A stretch of 42,412 bases of DNA from Helicobacter salomonis (GTDB lineage: Bacteria > Campylobacterota > Campylobacteria > Campylobacterales > Helicobacteraceae). The stretch covers positions 1-42,412 of the forward strand of contig NZ_JAERIS010000012.1 of the NCBI RefSeq assembly GCF_017979425.1. Reading direction: 5' to 3'. Below are positions 27,033-35,599 of this stretch, one piece after another (the first letter of the stretch is position 1; every line of letters starts with the position of its first letter). The translations under genes were made by a program, and so were the position numbers. The notes under the pieces were generated by a model, which was given only the letters and a program-made list of their open reading frames with translations, ran no database searches and was not told the origin of the DNA.

Positions 27033-28287
27033 GCGCGCCTAAGGCAGACATCTTAGATTCTAGGGTTTCATAACCGCGATCTAAGTGGTAGATGCGGTGC
27101 ACACGACTCTTCCCCTTAGCCACTAGAGCAGCCAGCACAAGCGCAGAAGAAGCGCGCAAATCTGTTGCCATTACATCTGCGCCTATGAGCGCACTCTGCC
27201 CCTTGATGCGCGCTAATGACCCCTTAAGATTGATCTGTGCCCCCATGCGCTGTAATTCACTCACATGCATGAAGCGGTTTTCAAAGAGGCGCTCTTCAAT
27301 CAAGCTCTCGCCCGCGCACTGGGTGGCTAGAGCCATGAATTGGGCTTGTAAGTCGGTGGGAAAACCGGGGTATTCAGTGGTGATGATCTCAAAGGGTGTA
27401 CGCGTGGGGGCGGGGTGAATGTAAATGGTATGCTCATGGGGGGCTAATTCTTCGATTTCTAGGCCAAAACCAATTTCACTGAGTTTGCCCAAGATGGCTT
27501 CTAAATGGTGAGCATTGGCATGGGTAATAGAGAGACTGGAATTGGTGATAGCAGCTGCGCACAGATAAGTCCCTCCCTCAATGCGATCGGGAATAATTTT
27601 TATGGGTTGGAATGTTAAGGTTTCTTGCTGTGTGCCTTGAATATGGATTTCACTACTGCCCACACCGCTTATTTCCACGCCCGCCTCTTGTAAAAACTCA
27701 CAGAGTTGCACCACTTCGGGTTCTTGGGCGGCGTGCACGATCTTACTCTCCCCCTTAGCCAGTGCGGCAGCCATAATGACATTCTCCGTGCCCGTCACAC
27801 TAATCTTGTCAAAGACAATATCGCACCCGCGCAATCCCTTTTTAGCTTTAGCAACAATGTAACCCTGTTCGATATGAATCTGTGCCCCCATTTTTTCTAA
27901 GGCTTTGAGATGTAGATCCACTGGGCGCGCGCCAATAGCACAACCCCCCGGTAAACTCACCTTGCACTTGCCAAAACGCGTTAAAAGTGGACCCAAGACC
28001 AAAATAGAGGCGCGCATTTTGCGCACAATATCATAAGGCGCATCTAGGCTAGTGATATGTGTGGCATCGAGTTTGAGAGCATGGGGGCTATCCCAGGTCA
28101 ATTGCACCCCCAAATGTTGCAACAGAGTTGCCATGGCATGCACATCGGCCACAGCAGGTAAACCTGCGATCTGTGTCGCACTTCCCAAGAGCGTGCATGC
28201 CAAGATGGGTAGAGCCGCATTCTTAGCCCCTGAAATCGCCACACTTCCAGATAGGGATTGCTTTCCCTTGATTTCCAAATAATCCAC
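27010..28287 (-). CDS. murA: UDP-N-acetylglucosamine 1-carboxyvinyltransferase
   Basis: First committed step of peptidoglycan synthesis: transfer of enolpyruvate to UDP-GlcNAc. 425 residues. [21 protein letters not shown] at the N-terminus, the active-site loop [16 protein letters not shown] with the catalytic cysteine (target of fosfomycin), [58 protein letters not shown], and [19 protein letters not shown] are all present. GTG start follows AAAGGGAA. Last recognised gene of the gltX operon; nine nucleotides after the previous gene. Confidence 0.96.
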   Translation of the reverse strand: MDYLEIKGKQSLSGSVAISGAKNAALPILACTLLGSATQIAGLPAVADVHAMATLLQHLGVQLTWDSPHALKLDATHITSLDAPYDIVRKMRASILVLGPLLTRFGKCKVSLPGGCAIGARPVDLHLKALEKMGAQIHIEQGYIVAKAKKGLRGCDIVFDKISVTGTENVIMAAALAKGESKIVHAAQEPEVVQLCEFLQEAGVEISGVGSSEIHIQGTQQETLTFQPIKIIPDRIEGGTYLCAAAITNSSLSITHANAHHLEAILGKLSEIGFGLEIEELAPHEHTIYIHPAPTRTPFEIITTEYPGFPTDLQAQFMALATQCAGESLIEERLFENRFMHVSELQRMGAQINLKGSLARIKGQSALIGADVMATDLRASSALVLAALVAKGKSRVHRIYHLDRGYETLESKMSALGAHVKRLQE

Positions 28288-28296
28288 AATTTCCCT

Positions 28297-28695
28297 TTAA
28301 TCTTTCTTTTTATGTTTGAGTGCGAGCCCCACGGTGTTAGCGATGGATTTAGAGAGTTTGGGATTAGCCTCTTCTAGATCATGCCCAAATTTAATCGTGG
28401 AATCGATGTCTATGTATTCGCTCTCAGCGATACTCTCAATGAGTCCTAACCAATCGCCCTCTTTGGCATCTTTAGGGAGGATGTTGTAATAGCGGATGAA
28501 GTTGTCCACAAGGGTGTCAAACTCCTCTTTGGTCTTGAGCATGGCGGAATTGCTGATGAGTTCTTTGAGAGCGGGGGGTTTTTTAGCAGGAGGAGGGGGT
28601 TGGAAGTAGGTGTAAATCAGACCGATAATGAAAATGGGAAAGGCTAGGAAGAAACCCGCACTCCAGTAAATCGCGTAAAACCACAGATCGGTCAT
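28297..28695 (-). CDS. Conserved Helicobacter membrane-anchored protein, 132 aa
   Basis: Not a named family. One N-terminal membrane span (WFYAIYWSAGFFLAFPIFIIGLIYTYF) is followed by a proline run (QPPPPAKKPP) and a cytoplasmic or periplasmic helical domain of about 90 residues (LKELISNSAMLKTKEEFDTLVDNFIRYYNILP...). A lysine tail closes it. A protein of this kind sits between galU and murA in H. pylori too. Its start codon shares one base with the galU stop (TAATG), so the two are coupled. The setting among envelope genes suggests, but does not show, an envelope role. Confidence 0.75.
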   Translation of the reverse strand: MTDLWFYAIYWSAGFFLAFPIFIIGLIYTYFQPPPPAKKPPALKELISNSAMLKTKEEFDTLVDNFIRYYNILPKDAKEGDWLGLIESIAESEYIDIDSTIKFGHDLEEANPKLSKSIANTVGLALKHKKKD

Positions 28696-29519
28696 TAGCC
28701 CCTCACCAGTTCGTAAAAATCATTAGTGGCTTGCACAAACCCATGCATGCTCCCACAATCATAACGCTTGCCCTGAAATTTATAGGCCAAAACCTGTTTA
28801 CGCTGGGCTTGCTCTAAGAGCGCATCTGTGATTTGGATCTCTTGGTTCTTGCCCGGCTTGGTGGTGGCAAGCACGGCAAAAATATCAGGGGTGAGGATAT
28901 AACGCCCGATAATCGCTAGATTACTGGGGGCTTCCTGGGCCTTGGGTTTTTCGACCATATCCATCACTTGATACACCCCATAGGCAATCTCCTGTCCTTT
29001 GATCACTCCGTATTTATGCACCTCCTCCATGGGCACCTCTTCAATGGCTACAATGCAGCATTGGTATTTAGCATAAAGGGCGACCATTTGGGAGAGCACT
29101 CCGGGTCCTTGAGGGTTAATACAAAGATCGTCTGCTAACACAACACAGAAAGGCTCATTGCCAATTAAAGTTTGGGCGGTGTAAATGGCATGCCCTAGCC
29201 CTTTCATCTCATTTTGGCGAGTATAAGAGAATTTACAGGCTTGCATGATAGTGCGGATACTTTCTAAAAATTGCTCCTTATTAGTCCCATTGATTTGGTG
29301 CTCGAGTTCATAGCTGATGTCAAAATGATCTTCAATGGCGCGCTTTCCCCGCCCTGTTACGATGGCCATGGTATCGCATTGGGCTTCCATGGCCTCTTCT
29401 ACACCATATTGAATCAGGGGTTTATTCACGATAGGCAACATCTCTTTGGGCATCGCCTTAGTGGCAGGCAAAAAGCGCGTGCCATAGCCCGCCGCGGGAA
29501 ACAGACATTTTTTAATCAT
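28695..29519 (-). CDS. galU: UTP-glucose-1-phosphate uridylyltransferase
   Basis: Makes UDP-glucose, a precursor for lipopolysaccharide sugars. 274 residues from the ATG at 29519, which has TAGGAGA seven nucleotides upstream; the open frame extends 47 codons further into slt, but that part has no family similarity. LFPAAGYGTRFLPATKAMPKEMLP is the nucleotide-binding signature, with GLGHAIYTAQ, FCVVLADDL, VEKPKAQEAPSNLAIIGRYILTP and KRYDCGSMHGFVQA following. One nucleotide separates it from the slt stop. Confidence 0.94.
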   Translation of the reverse strand: MIKKCLFPAAGYGTRFLPATKAMPKEMLPIVNKPLIQYGVEEAMEAQCDTMAIVTGRGKRAIEDHFDISYELEHQINGTNKEQFLESIRTIMQACKFSYTRQNEMKGLGHAIYTAQTLIGNEPFCVVLADDLCINPQGPGVLSQMVALYAKYQCCIVAIEEVPMEEVHKYGVIKGQEIAYGVYQVMDMVEKPKAQEAPSNLAIIGRYILTPDIFAVLATTKPGKNQEIQITDALLEQAQRKQVLAYKFQGKRYDCGSMHGFVQATNDFYELVRG

Positions 29520-29520
29520 A

Positions 29521-31161
29521 TTATCTCCTAGACTTAAGTGTGTCGTTAAAAAAGGCGTTGATGTCCATGGGTTTGGCATGCGGGGCAAAAATGCGCTGGT
29601 AGATAATGTAGTTAGCCATGACCTTCTGCCCGTAGATGCGGGTTTCTTCATAGGGAACAAGCTCCATGCTCAACCATGGCTCAAATTTACCAGGTCTAAA
29701 AAAATGCCGCTGAGTCAAGAGGCGTTTAAAAAATCCCGGGCCTGCATTGTAGCTATAGGCGACAAAGAGAGGGTGTTCAAATTCAGCTTTGAGATAGTTG
29801 AGGTAGTAGTTGCCAAAGGGCAGGGCAATTTTGGGATTAAACATGTCTGTAAGTTTAGTGGGTCCTACTCCCATTTGTTGGGCAAAATGAGGCACATTGA
29901 AAGGCATAATTTGCATTAGGCCTAGCGCGTAAGAGCGCGAAATGAGAGCGGGTAAAAGGAGGCTTTCCTGACGCGCAATGGCATAAGCTAAAGCTTTCTC
30001 TGGTAGAGAACTCCATGTAATGATGTGTTCATAGGGGGCTAGAAAATAATGCTTTTGCTTATTGTAACGGGATAAAAAATAGGCTAAATGGGGAAGGGTT
30101 TGGGGAGTCTTAAGACTCTCAAGTCTCTTGGCACGCACATTTTCATCTTTGAGCGCAAGAGTCTGATCACGAAAGAGTTGCCATGCAAAGGGGTCTGTAA
30201 TGTCAAAAGGGGGTTTTTTATGGCGCGCCTGCAAGGTGGTAACAAGTTGATAGGGTGGGGTTTTATGGAGATTGAAGTTGGCGTAAAGACTGAAAAGATT
30301 GGGGTTATTGCTCTCACTTAAGCTCTCTAAAATGGCTCGATCCTGGGTGATGAGGTATTGCCAAAAGAGGGCCTTGTCTTTGAGGAATGGTGTGCTAGCT
30401 TGGTAGGCTGTACGCTTGAAATAATCTAGGGCTCTGTCCTCTTGCTTTTCTACTAAGGCGTTGATCCCTAGCAGGAAAAAAGTCTTGTCGTCCGTGTTGG
30501 TGATATTGGCCTTGGCTAGGGATTTCTTAAAATGCAAGAAACGCGCGTCAACTATAATGCGTTGGATAATCTGGTTGAGTTTGGGGTTATTTTGGTTAAT
30601 AAAGGATTCAAGGAGTTTGGGCTCGATAGAGTGATCTAAGAGTTGGAGGCGTTGCTTGTAGGGCAGGGCATTGTAGAGATAGACAAGCGTGGTAACACTG
30701 CTGGCAAAGAGGGCTTGTGGGATATCATGGTGGAGTAAAATTCCAATGGAGGCGCTGAGTTTGGGGTAGTCCTTGAGCAATTGATTCTGCATGCGCTGCA
30801 AAAGAGGGCGTTCTGAAGCGCGTTTGGCACTGGCAAATACTTTAGAAAGGGTAAGACCCAGCGCAATGCACTGGGAATCTTTGAGAACAAGCTCTTGAAG
30901 AGAGAGGCTGGTGCACAGATTGGTGATACCCATGCCCAAAGCGTTCTTGGCGCGCATGGCCTCTTGGATGGCGGCACTCTTGTAGGTGACTAATTGATAA
31001 GCGCTTTTGGCTTCCTGTGTGGTGGTGTCTGCTTCTTTGAGAAACATCCAAATGTAAAAATCACGCGCAATACCCGCAGGTTTGCTTTTTAAAAAATCCA
31101 AAGTCAGGGGTTCAGCCCCCAAGAGGCAGAGCAACAACGAAAAGCACAACAATCGCAACAC
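29521..31161 (-). CDS. slt: Soluble lytic murein transglycosylase
   Basis: Periplasmic enzyme of 546 residues cleaving the MurNAc-GlcNAc bond of peptidoglycan with 1,6-anhydro product. A signal peptide (LRLLCFSLLLCLLGAEPL) leads to a long alpha-helical superhelix of about 370 residues, then the SLT domain: AYAIARQESLLLPALISRSYALGLMQIMP with the catalytic glutamate in ARQES, FNPKIALPFGNYYLNYL, FVAYSYNAGPGF. GTG start four nucleotides after yggT, with AAGGC upstream. In H. pylori this protein affects peptidoglycan turnover and release of muropeptides. Intact. Confidence 0.92.
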   Translation of the reverse strand: MLRLLCFSLLLCLLGAEPLTLDFLKSKPAGIARDFYIWMFLKEADTTTQEAKSAYQLVTYKSAAIQEAMRAKNALGMGITNLCTSLSLQELVLKDSQCIALGLTLSKVFASAKRASERPLLQRMQNQLLKDYPKLSASIGILLHHDIPQALFASSVTTLVYLYNALPYKQRLQLLDHSIEPKLLESFINQNNPKLNQIIQRIIVDARFLHFKKSLAKANITNTDDKTFFLLGINALVEKQEDRALDYFKRTAYQASTPFLKDKALFWQYLITQDRAILESLSESNNPNLFSLYANFNLHKTPPYQLVTTLQARHKKPPFDITDPFAWQLFRDQTLALKDENVRAKRLESLKTPQTLPHLAYFLSRYNKQKHYFLAPYEHIITWSSLPEKALAYAIARQESLLLPALISRSYALGLMQIMPFNVPHFAQQMGVGPTKLTDMFNPKIALPFGNYYLNYLKAEFEHPLFVAYSYNAGPGFFKRLLTQRHFFRPGKFEPWLSMELVPYEETRIYGQKVMANYIIYQRIFAPHAKPMDINAFFNDTLKSRR

Positions 31162-31164
31162 GCT

Positions 31165-31458
31165 TTAGCCTTGTGCGTAGACGAATAAAAGTTTGACCAC
31201 AGTCATGTCCACGAATTGCAGGAGAATGATGACAGCCAGAGGAGAGAGATCAAGGCCATTAAAGACCAAAAAGGGCAAAAGCGATCTAACTTTTGCAAAA
31301 ACGGGTTCTGTAAGGCGGTAGAGAATTTGCACCAAGGGATTATTGGGGTCGGGTTTGATAAAACTCAAAATCGACGCGATGATAATCACCCATGTGTAGA
31401 TCGTGATTAGGCTATGCAAAATCGTGGCAAATGCGCCTAGAATAGTGCTAACAACCAT
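31165..31458 (-). CDS. YggT family membrane protein
   Basis: 97 residues with two hydrophobic segments: an N-terminal one (AFATILHSLITIYTWVIIIASILSFI) and a C-terminal one (LDLSPLAVIILLQFVDMTVVKLLFVY). Between them lies the family signature, KPDPNNPLVQILYRLTEPVFAKVRSLLP. YggT proteins are linked to osmotic shock tolerance and, in other phyla, to cell shape; the mechanism is unknown. ATG with AAAGGA six nucleotides upstream, overlapping gltX by 11 nt. Confidence 0.88.
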   Translation of the reverse strand: MVVSTILGAFATILHSLITIYTWVIIIASILSFIKPDPNNPLVQILYRLTEPVFAKVRSLLPFLVFNGLDLSPLAVIILLQFVDMTVVKLLFVYAQG

Positions 31459-32794
31459 GGGGGTCCTTTAGAGTGAGGATTTCAGACGCGAAGGTGCGCA
31501 CAAAGGGATAGAGCAGACCCAACTCAATGCCGTGGGCTTGTCCGGTGAGCAAGATGCGCAAGGACTTAAAAAAGTCCTTGCCCTTGAGTTGACTAGCTTG
31601 CATAGCAGCTTGTTTGAAAGCCTGAAAATCTGCTAATTCTTCTAGGCATAGGGTTTGTAGGGCCTGGTAGAGAGTTGCGCAACGATCGTAGAAATTTTCT
31701 CCCTCATAATCACAGGTGATATCTTTGGGGCTGAACATCAAGGTCAATTTGCTTTGTAATTCACACAAAGTGCTCGAATCTTCTAAGAAGAGTTTAGCGA
31801 GCTGGGCTTTTTGGGGATGGTCGAGCTTTAGGAGTGTTTGGAGTTCTGAGAGTTCTAAATTTTGCAGGTGCCTATGGTTGAGGTGGCGCAGGTAGGCTAG
31901 ATCAAAGCGCGCGCTAGAGGCACTCAGTTTATTTATATCAAACCAAGCACAACTTTCCTGCAGGCTAAAAATCTCCTTAGGGGGGCTATAGCCTAGAGTG
32001 ATGAGATAATTGGCGACACTTTGGGGTAAAAAACCCTGTTGCAAGAGCCACGACACGCTCGAGGCAGCATCGCGTTTGCTCATTTTCTTACCGGTTTCGT
32101 GGTTTAAAATCAAGGGTAAATGCGCATAGGTAATCTCAGGGCATTTGACTTCTAAGACCTTAGCCAGTGCTTGCTGGATAAGAATTTGCTTGGGGGTGTT
32201 GCTCACATGGTCTTCGCCCCGAATGATGTAACTGATTTGGTAAGTAAAATCATCGCATGCACAGGCAAAATTGTAAGTAGGGGCTTTGTTAGCACGCAAG
32301 ATCACAAAACTATCAAGCTCATGGGGCTCGAAGCGAATCGTACCCTTGATCTGATCTGCAAATTGCAGGGCATGCGCGCTTCCCCTCAGGCGCACTACAG
32401 GGTGGGGGTTGCTTTGTTTTTGCAGGAGAGCCCATGTATCGTGGTATCTAAAGGGGCGTTTTTCCTGCAAGGCGCGTTGCTTTTGTTCTTCTAAAAACTC
32501 TGGAGTGCAGTGGCAGTAAAAGGCTAGGCCATGATCTAAGAGTTTTTGAGCGTATTCTAAATGTGTAGGTAAATTAGCGCTTTGATAGACTAGCTGATCC
32601 CAAGAAATGCCTATTGCGCTCAAGAGCTCCAAGATTTCCTGATCCTTGTGCGGGATGTTGCGCGCCTCGTCTGTATCCTCAATGCGCACCATCAGGGGGC
32701 GTTGGAGTTGCCGCGCTATGATAAAATTGAGCAGGGCTGCACGCACATTCCCAATATGCATGTTCCCGGTGGGTGAGGGCGCAAAACGGAGCAT
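31448..32794 (-). CDS. gltX2: Glutamyl-tRNA synthetase, probable GltX2 (tRNA-Gln-charging) paralogue
   Basis: Class I synthetase of 448 residues. MLRFAPSPTGNMHIGNVRAAL carries the HIGH-type motif, KKMSKRDAASSVSW the KMSKS-type motif, and ASSARFDLAYLRHLNHRHL the anticodon-side domain. H. pylori has two such enzymes; the copy beside yggT and slt is GluRS2, which misacylates tRNA-Gln with Glu for later amidation by GatCAB. Assignment here is by gene neighbourhood and should be confirmed. The ATG at 32794 has AAAAAGG upstream. An ATG six codons earlier lies at or before the predicted transcription start and is unlikely to be used. First gene of the six-gene operon to murA. Confidence 0.9.
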   Translation of the reverse strand: MLRFAPSPTGNMHIGNVRAALLNFIIARQLQRPLMVRIEDTDEARNIPHKDQEILELLSAIGISWDQLVYQSANLPTHLEYAQKLLDHGLAFYCHCTPEFLEEQKQRALQEKRPFRYHDTWALLQKQSNPHPVVRLRGSAHALQFADQIKGTIRFEPHELDSFVILRANKAPTYNFACACDDFTYQISYIIRGEDHVSNTPKQILIQQALAKVLEVKCPEITYAHLPLILNHETGKKMSKRDAASSVSWLLQQGFLPQSVANYLITLGYSPPKEIFSLQESCAWFDINKLSASSARFDLAYLRHLNHRHLQNLELSELQTLLKLDHPQKAQLAKLFLEDSSTLCELQSKLTLMFSPKDITCDYEGENFYDRCATLYQALQTLCLEELADFQAFKQAAMQASQLKGKDFFKSLRILLTGQAHGIELGLLYPFVRTFASEILTLKDPHGC

Positions 32795-32815
32795 TAAAAA
32801 GCCTTTTTGCATAGA

Positions 32816-32821
32816 ATTATA
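32816..32821 (-). promoter_or_regulatory. Predicted -10 (TATAAT) for the gltX-murA operon
   Basis: GGCTATAATTC on the minus strand puts transcription start near 32809, giving a leader of about 15 nt that contains AAAAAGG before ATG 32794. This decides the gltX start. Confidence 0.55.
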
Positions 32822-32858
32822 GCCTATTCTTCTAAAACAATGCCCATTGAAGTTGTGT

Positions 32859-32864
32859 TATAAT
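32859..32864 (+). promoter_or_regulatory. Predicted extended -10 (TGT-TATAAT) for the decarboxylase gene
   Basis: GTTGTGTTATAATTCTC is an extended -10 about 95 nt before the ATG at 32958. The resulting leader of about 85 nt contains a short palindrome (CTCTTTAGAG), one arm of the flanking inverted repeat (32878-32891) and GAAAGG near the start codon. It does not show the conserved TPP riboswitch segments. Confidence 0.5.
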
Positions 32865-32877
32865 TCTCTTTAGAGCA

Positions 32878-32891
32878 GGGGTTTCTAGCCG
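32878..32891 (+). repeat. Left arm of a 14-nt inverted repeat flanking the decarboxylase gene
   Basis: GGGGTTTCTAGCCG; its partner at 34634-34647 reads CGGCTAGAAATCCC, so 13 of 14 positions pair. The arm lies in the 5' leader of the decarboxylase gene. Confidence 0.5.
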
Positions 32892-32957
32892 TAACTGCGC
32901 TGGTGGTGTTGCTCTCCCATGAATGAAATTGGCGATTAGATTACGAAAGGTGTTTGC

Positions 32958-34604
32958 ATGACATGTAGCATTGGACAATATCTTTTGGATAGATTAAAGG
33001 ATTATGAAATTAAACACCTCTTTGGGGTGCCAGGGGATTATAATCTAGGCTTTTTGGATTTGATAGAAGACGATCCGCATTTAGATTGGGTAGGTAATTG
33101 CAATGAACTCAACGCTTCCTACGCTGCAGATGGGTATGGTCGTATCAAGCCTATGGGAGCTTTGGTAACGACCTTTGGCGTGGGCGAATTGAGCGCGATC
33201 AATGGCATTGCTGGGGCCTATGCAGAAAGCGTGCCCGTGGTTAAAATCGTGGGAATGCCCTCTAGGAATGTATCGGGAAATAAGCGCTTTGTCCACCACA
33301 CTTTGGGCGATGGCGAGTTCTTGAAATTTTATCGCATGTACGAAGAAGTAACGGTAGCCCAAACCATTTTAAACAAGCAGAACGCCCAACATGAGATCGA
33401 TCGCGTGCTTGGAGAGTGTTATTTGCAAAAAAAGCCCGTTTATATTGGAATGCCCGTAGATGTGCCCAATCTGCAAATTGAAGTGTCTGCCTCCATCCAA
33501 TATAAACCCAAGAGTGATCAGAATATTTTAAACGCCTTTATTGAGGCAGTAACACAGGAAATTGAACGCTCTAAGGCGCAAATTGTGCTAGCCGATTACG
33601 AGGTTAACCGCTACTCTCTCAACCAAGCCCTTTATGATTTTATCCACAAGACTCATTTGCCCATTGCCTCACTTTCTATGGGTAAGGGGGTGTTTCCAGA
33701 AAATCATCCCAATTTCATAGGGATTTACAATGGCATTTTGAGCGATGAAAAAGTCACTTCGGCCATCAAGCATGCTGATCTTGCCCTCTTAATCGGAGTG
33801 AAGTTAACCGATTCGCTCACTGCCGGCTTTAACTACATCTGCCAAGACCCTACACCTACCATTGAAATCCACCCACTCTATAGTAAGATTGGCGAGAAAA
33901 TTTACAGTGATATTTTGATGGAAGATGTGCTTAAAAAGTTATCCACTCTAAAATTTAACACGCATTTCTCCCACACATCCCTTCCTAAGGAAGATGTGCC
34001 CTTATCTGGTAAACTCACCCAGCAAAAATTTTTCCAAGTAGTTGCCCAACATCTGCAACCCCATGATATTTTGATTGCCGAACAAGGTACTTCTTTTTTT
34101 GGGGCAGTGGCCGTCAATTTGCCCGATGGAGTAACTTTTGTGGGACAACCTCTCTGGGGATCGATTGGATACACTTTTGGAGCTCTGCTGGGGACTTGTT
34201 TGGCTAATAGGGATCGCAGAAATATTCTTTTGATAGGGGATGGCTCTTTGCAACTCACCGCACAAGAACTCTCCACCATGCTCAGAGAAAATATTAACCC
34301 CATTATCATTGTGATCAATAATGATGGTTACACGGTAGAACGATGCATCCATGGCCCTCAGCGCCAATACAATGATATCAATATGTGGCACTACACGCAG
34401 CTCATCGACATGTTTGATGTAAGCTTGAATCGCAAAGCTCTACAATTTAAAGCCTCCTGCGTGGAGGAGCTGGTTCAAGCCTTAGAGCATGCGCGCATAC
34501 ATACCGACAAACTAGCTCTGATTGAAGTGATGATGGATAGAGACGACGCACCCGTGCTTCTCAAAAAATTGGGGGAACTTTTCTCGGCCCAAAACAGCTA
34601 TTAA
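32958..34604 (+). CDS. Thiamine-diphosphate-dependent 2-keto acid decarboxylase (pyruvate/indolepyruvate type)
   Basis: Non-oxidative decarboxylase of 548 residues converting a 2-keto acid to an aldehyde and CO2. The three-domain PDC layout is clear. PGDYNLGFLD holds Asp27, CNELNASYAADGYGR holds Glu50, and FVHHTLGDG holds His113-His114, the same residues and numbers as in Zymomonas pyruvate decarboxylase. The cofactor motif GDGSLQLTAQELSTMLRENINPIIIVINNDGYTVE ends with the second catalytic glutamate. Substrate cannot be fixed from this; indolepyruvate and phenylpyruvate decarboxylases share these residues. I know of no H. pylori homologue. ATG follows GAAAGGTGTTTGC. It stands alone between two conserved blocks, with its own promoter and flanking repeats, which suggests gain by transfer or loss in the H. 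pylori line. Confidence 0.9.
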   Translation: MTCSIGQYLLDRLKDYEIKHLFGVPGDYNLGFLDLIEDDPHLDWVGNCNELNASYAADGYGRIKPMGALVTTFGVGELSAINGIAGAYAESVPVVKIVGMPSRNVSGNKRFVHHTLGDGEFLKFYRMYEEVTVAQTILNKQNAQHEIDRVLGECYLQKKPVYIGMPVDVPNLQIEVSASIQYKPKSDQNILNAFIEAVTQEIERSKAQIVLADYEVNRYSLNQALYDFIHKTHLPIASLSMGKGVFPENHPNFIGIYNGILSDEKVTSAIKHADLALLIGVKLTDSLTAGFNYICQDPTPTIEIHPLYSKIGEKIYSDILMEDVLKKLSTLKFNTHFSHTSLPKEDVPLSGKLTQQKFFQVVAQHLQPHDILIAEQGTSFFGAVAVNLPDGVTFVGQPLWGSIGYTFGALLGTCLANRDRRNILLIGDGSLQLTAQELSTMLRENINPIIIVINNDGYTVERCIHGPQRQYNDINMWHYTQLIDMFDVSLNRKALQFKASCVEELVQALEHARIHTDKLALIEVMMDRDDAPVLLKKLGELFSAQNSY

Positions 34605-34623
34605 GTGAATGTAAAGCCCCCCC

Positions 34624-34675
34624 GTTGACTTCCCGGCTAGAAATCCCTTTAGGGGAGACCTAGACCTTTAGTGTC
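34624..34675 (-). mobile_element. Possible orphan IS200/IS605-like right end (copy C), with right arm of the inverted repeat
   Basis: On the minus strand, CTAGGTCTCCCC and GGGATTTCTAG can pair as an imperfect hairpin (8 of 11), followed by CCGGGAAGTCAA ending in TCAA, the layout expected of an IS200/IS605 right end. Sequence differs from copies A and B. It contains the inverted-repeat arm at 34634-34647. There is no U-rich tract, so a simple terminator is less likely. Confidence 0.35.
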
Positions 34676-34698
34676 TTTTGGGATGCATTTTCTCTGGA

Positions 34699-35583
34699 TT
34701 AAGTGTTCCCAAGCATCCACTCCATCAATGCCATGCGCAAAAATACGCCTAATTTGACCTGCTCTAATACCTGGCAACGCGGATCGTCCAAAAGTGCGTC
34801 CTCAATGTCGATATTGCGGTGCACAGGGCCCGGATGCAAGATGGGGATGGAGCGATTTTTCAAGCGCGCGCGCGTCAAGCAGAAATCTTTGGCGTAGTCC
34901 TTGAGCGATCCATAGGTTTGCAGGCTATGCCTCTCGGTTTGGGTGCGCAACCCCATCACCACATCTGCTACCTCTAGTGCCTCTGCTAAAGAATGCGTGC
35001 TAGGGTAAGAAGTGGGGGGTAAGAAGTGGGGGGGAGCAACCAAAATAACTTTTATCCCAAAGCGGGGCAATAATTCGAGATTACTATTAGCCACGCGGGA
35101 GTTTTTAATATCTCCCACAATGGCAATGGTTTTGCCTTCTAGTGTGCCCTCAAAGTGGTTATAGATCGTGAGCAAATCTAGCAGGGCTTGGGTGGGGTGA
35201 GAGAGTGTGCCACTCCCAGCATTGATAAAGGCGCATTCTAGATGTTTAGCAAAATAGCGCGCAGAGCTAGAATGATGGTGGCGTGTGATGATCAAATCCA
35301 CACCCATCGCCTCGATATTGTGCAAGGTGTCTAGGAGGGTTTCCCCCTTGCTAGTGGAACTTTTTTGAACATTGAAGACACTAAAATGGGCTTGCAAGCG
35401 CGCGGCGGCATTTTGAAAGCTGGCGATCGTGCGGGTAGAGTTTTCAAAGAAAAGGGCGAGGATATGTTTATGCGCTAAGTTAATTGGGACGGCTTCTTGG
35501 CGCAAAAAAGCATTGGCACGATGTAGAAGGGCCAAAATTTCGCTATGATTCAAATCTCGAGTGTGCACAAGTTGGGTTAACAT
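34699..35583 (-). CDS. pyrB: Aspartate carbamoyltransferase catalytic subunit
   Basis: Condenses carbamoyl phosphate and aspartate in pyrimidine synthesis. 294 residues, slightly short for the family. LFFENSTRTIASFQNAAARL contains the STRT phosphate-binding loop, SSTSKGETLLDTLHNIEAMGVD the 80s loop, AGSGTLSHPTQALLDLLTI the substrate histidine, IVGDIKNSRVANSN the aspartate domain, and ILHPGPVHRNIDIEDALLDDPR the 240s loop. No ribosome-binding sequence precedes the ATG, but a perfect TGCTATAAT ends seven nucleotides before it, so the mRNA is probably leaderless. No pyrI regulatory gene is nearby. Confidence 0.95.
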   Translation of the reverse strand: MLTQLVHTRDLNHSEILALLHRANAFLRQEAVPINLAHKHILALFFENSTRTIASFQNAAARLQAHFSVFNVQKSSTSKGETLLDTLHNIEAMGVDLIITRHHHSSSARYFAKHLECAFINAGSGTLSHPTQALLDLLTIYNHFEGTLEGKTIAIVGDIKNSRVANSNLELLPRFGIKVILVAPPHFLPPTSYPSTHSLAEALEVADVVMGLRTQTERHSLQTYGSLKDYAKDFCLTRARLKNRSIPILHPGPVHRNIDIEDALLDDPRCQVLEQVKLGVFLRMALMEWMLGNT

Positions 35584-35590
35584 GGGTGGG

Positions 35591-35599
35591 ATTATAGCA
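35591..35599 (-). promoter_or_regulatory. Extended -10 (TGC-TATAAT) of pyrB, overlapping the divergent start codon
   Basis: On the minus strand TGCTATAAT is followed by CCCACCC and the pyrB ATG at 35583. Transcription should begin at or within a base of the ATG. The TG element overlaps the first base of the lipoprotein ATG at 35599. Confidence 0.6.

Noticed and set aside
29520-29660. A longer N-terminus for galU
   Set aside because: The extra 47 codons overlap slt, are rich in Ser, Thr and Pro and lack family similarity; TAGGAGA precedes the ATG at 29519.
32865-32957. A thiamine (TPP) riboswitch in the leader of the decarboxylase gene
   Set aside because: The enzyme uses TPP and the leader is about 85 nt, but the conserved CTGAGA and the second TPP-binding segment are not present in the right order.
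34605-34690. A Rho-independent terminator after the decarboxylase gene
   Set aside because: A hairpin can form around CCCTTTAGGG, but no T-run follows on the plus strand, and the sequence fits an IS-like end better.
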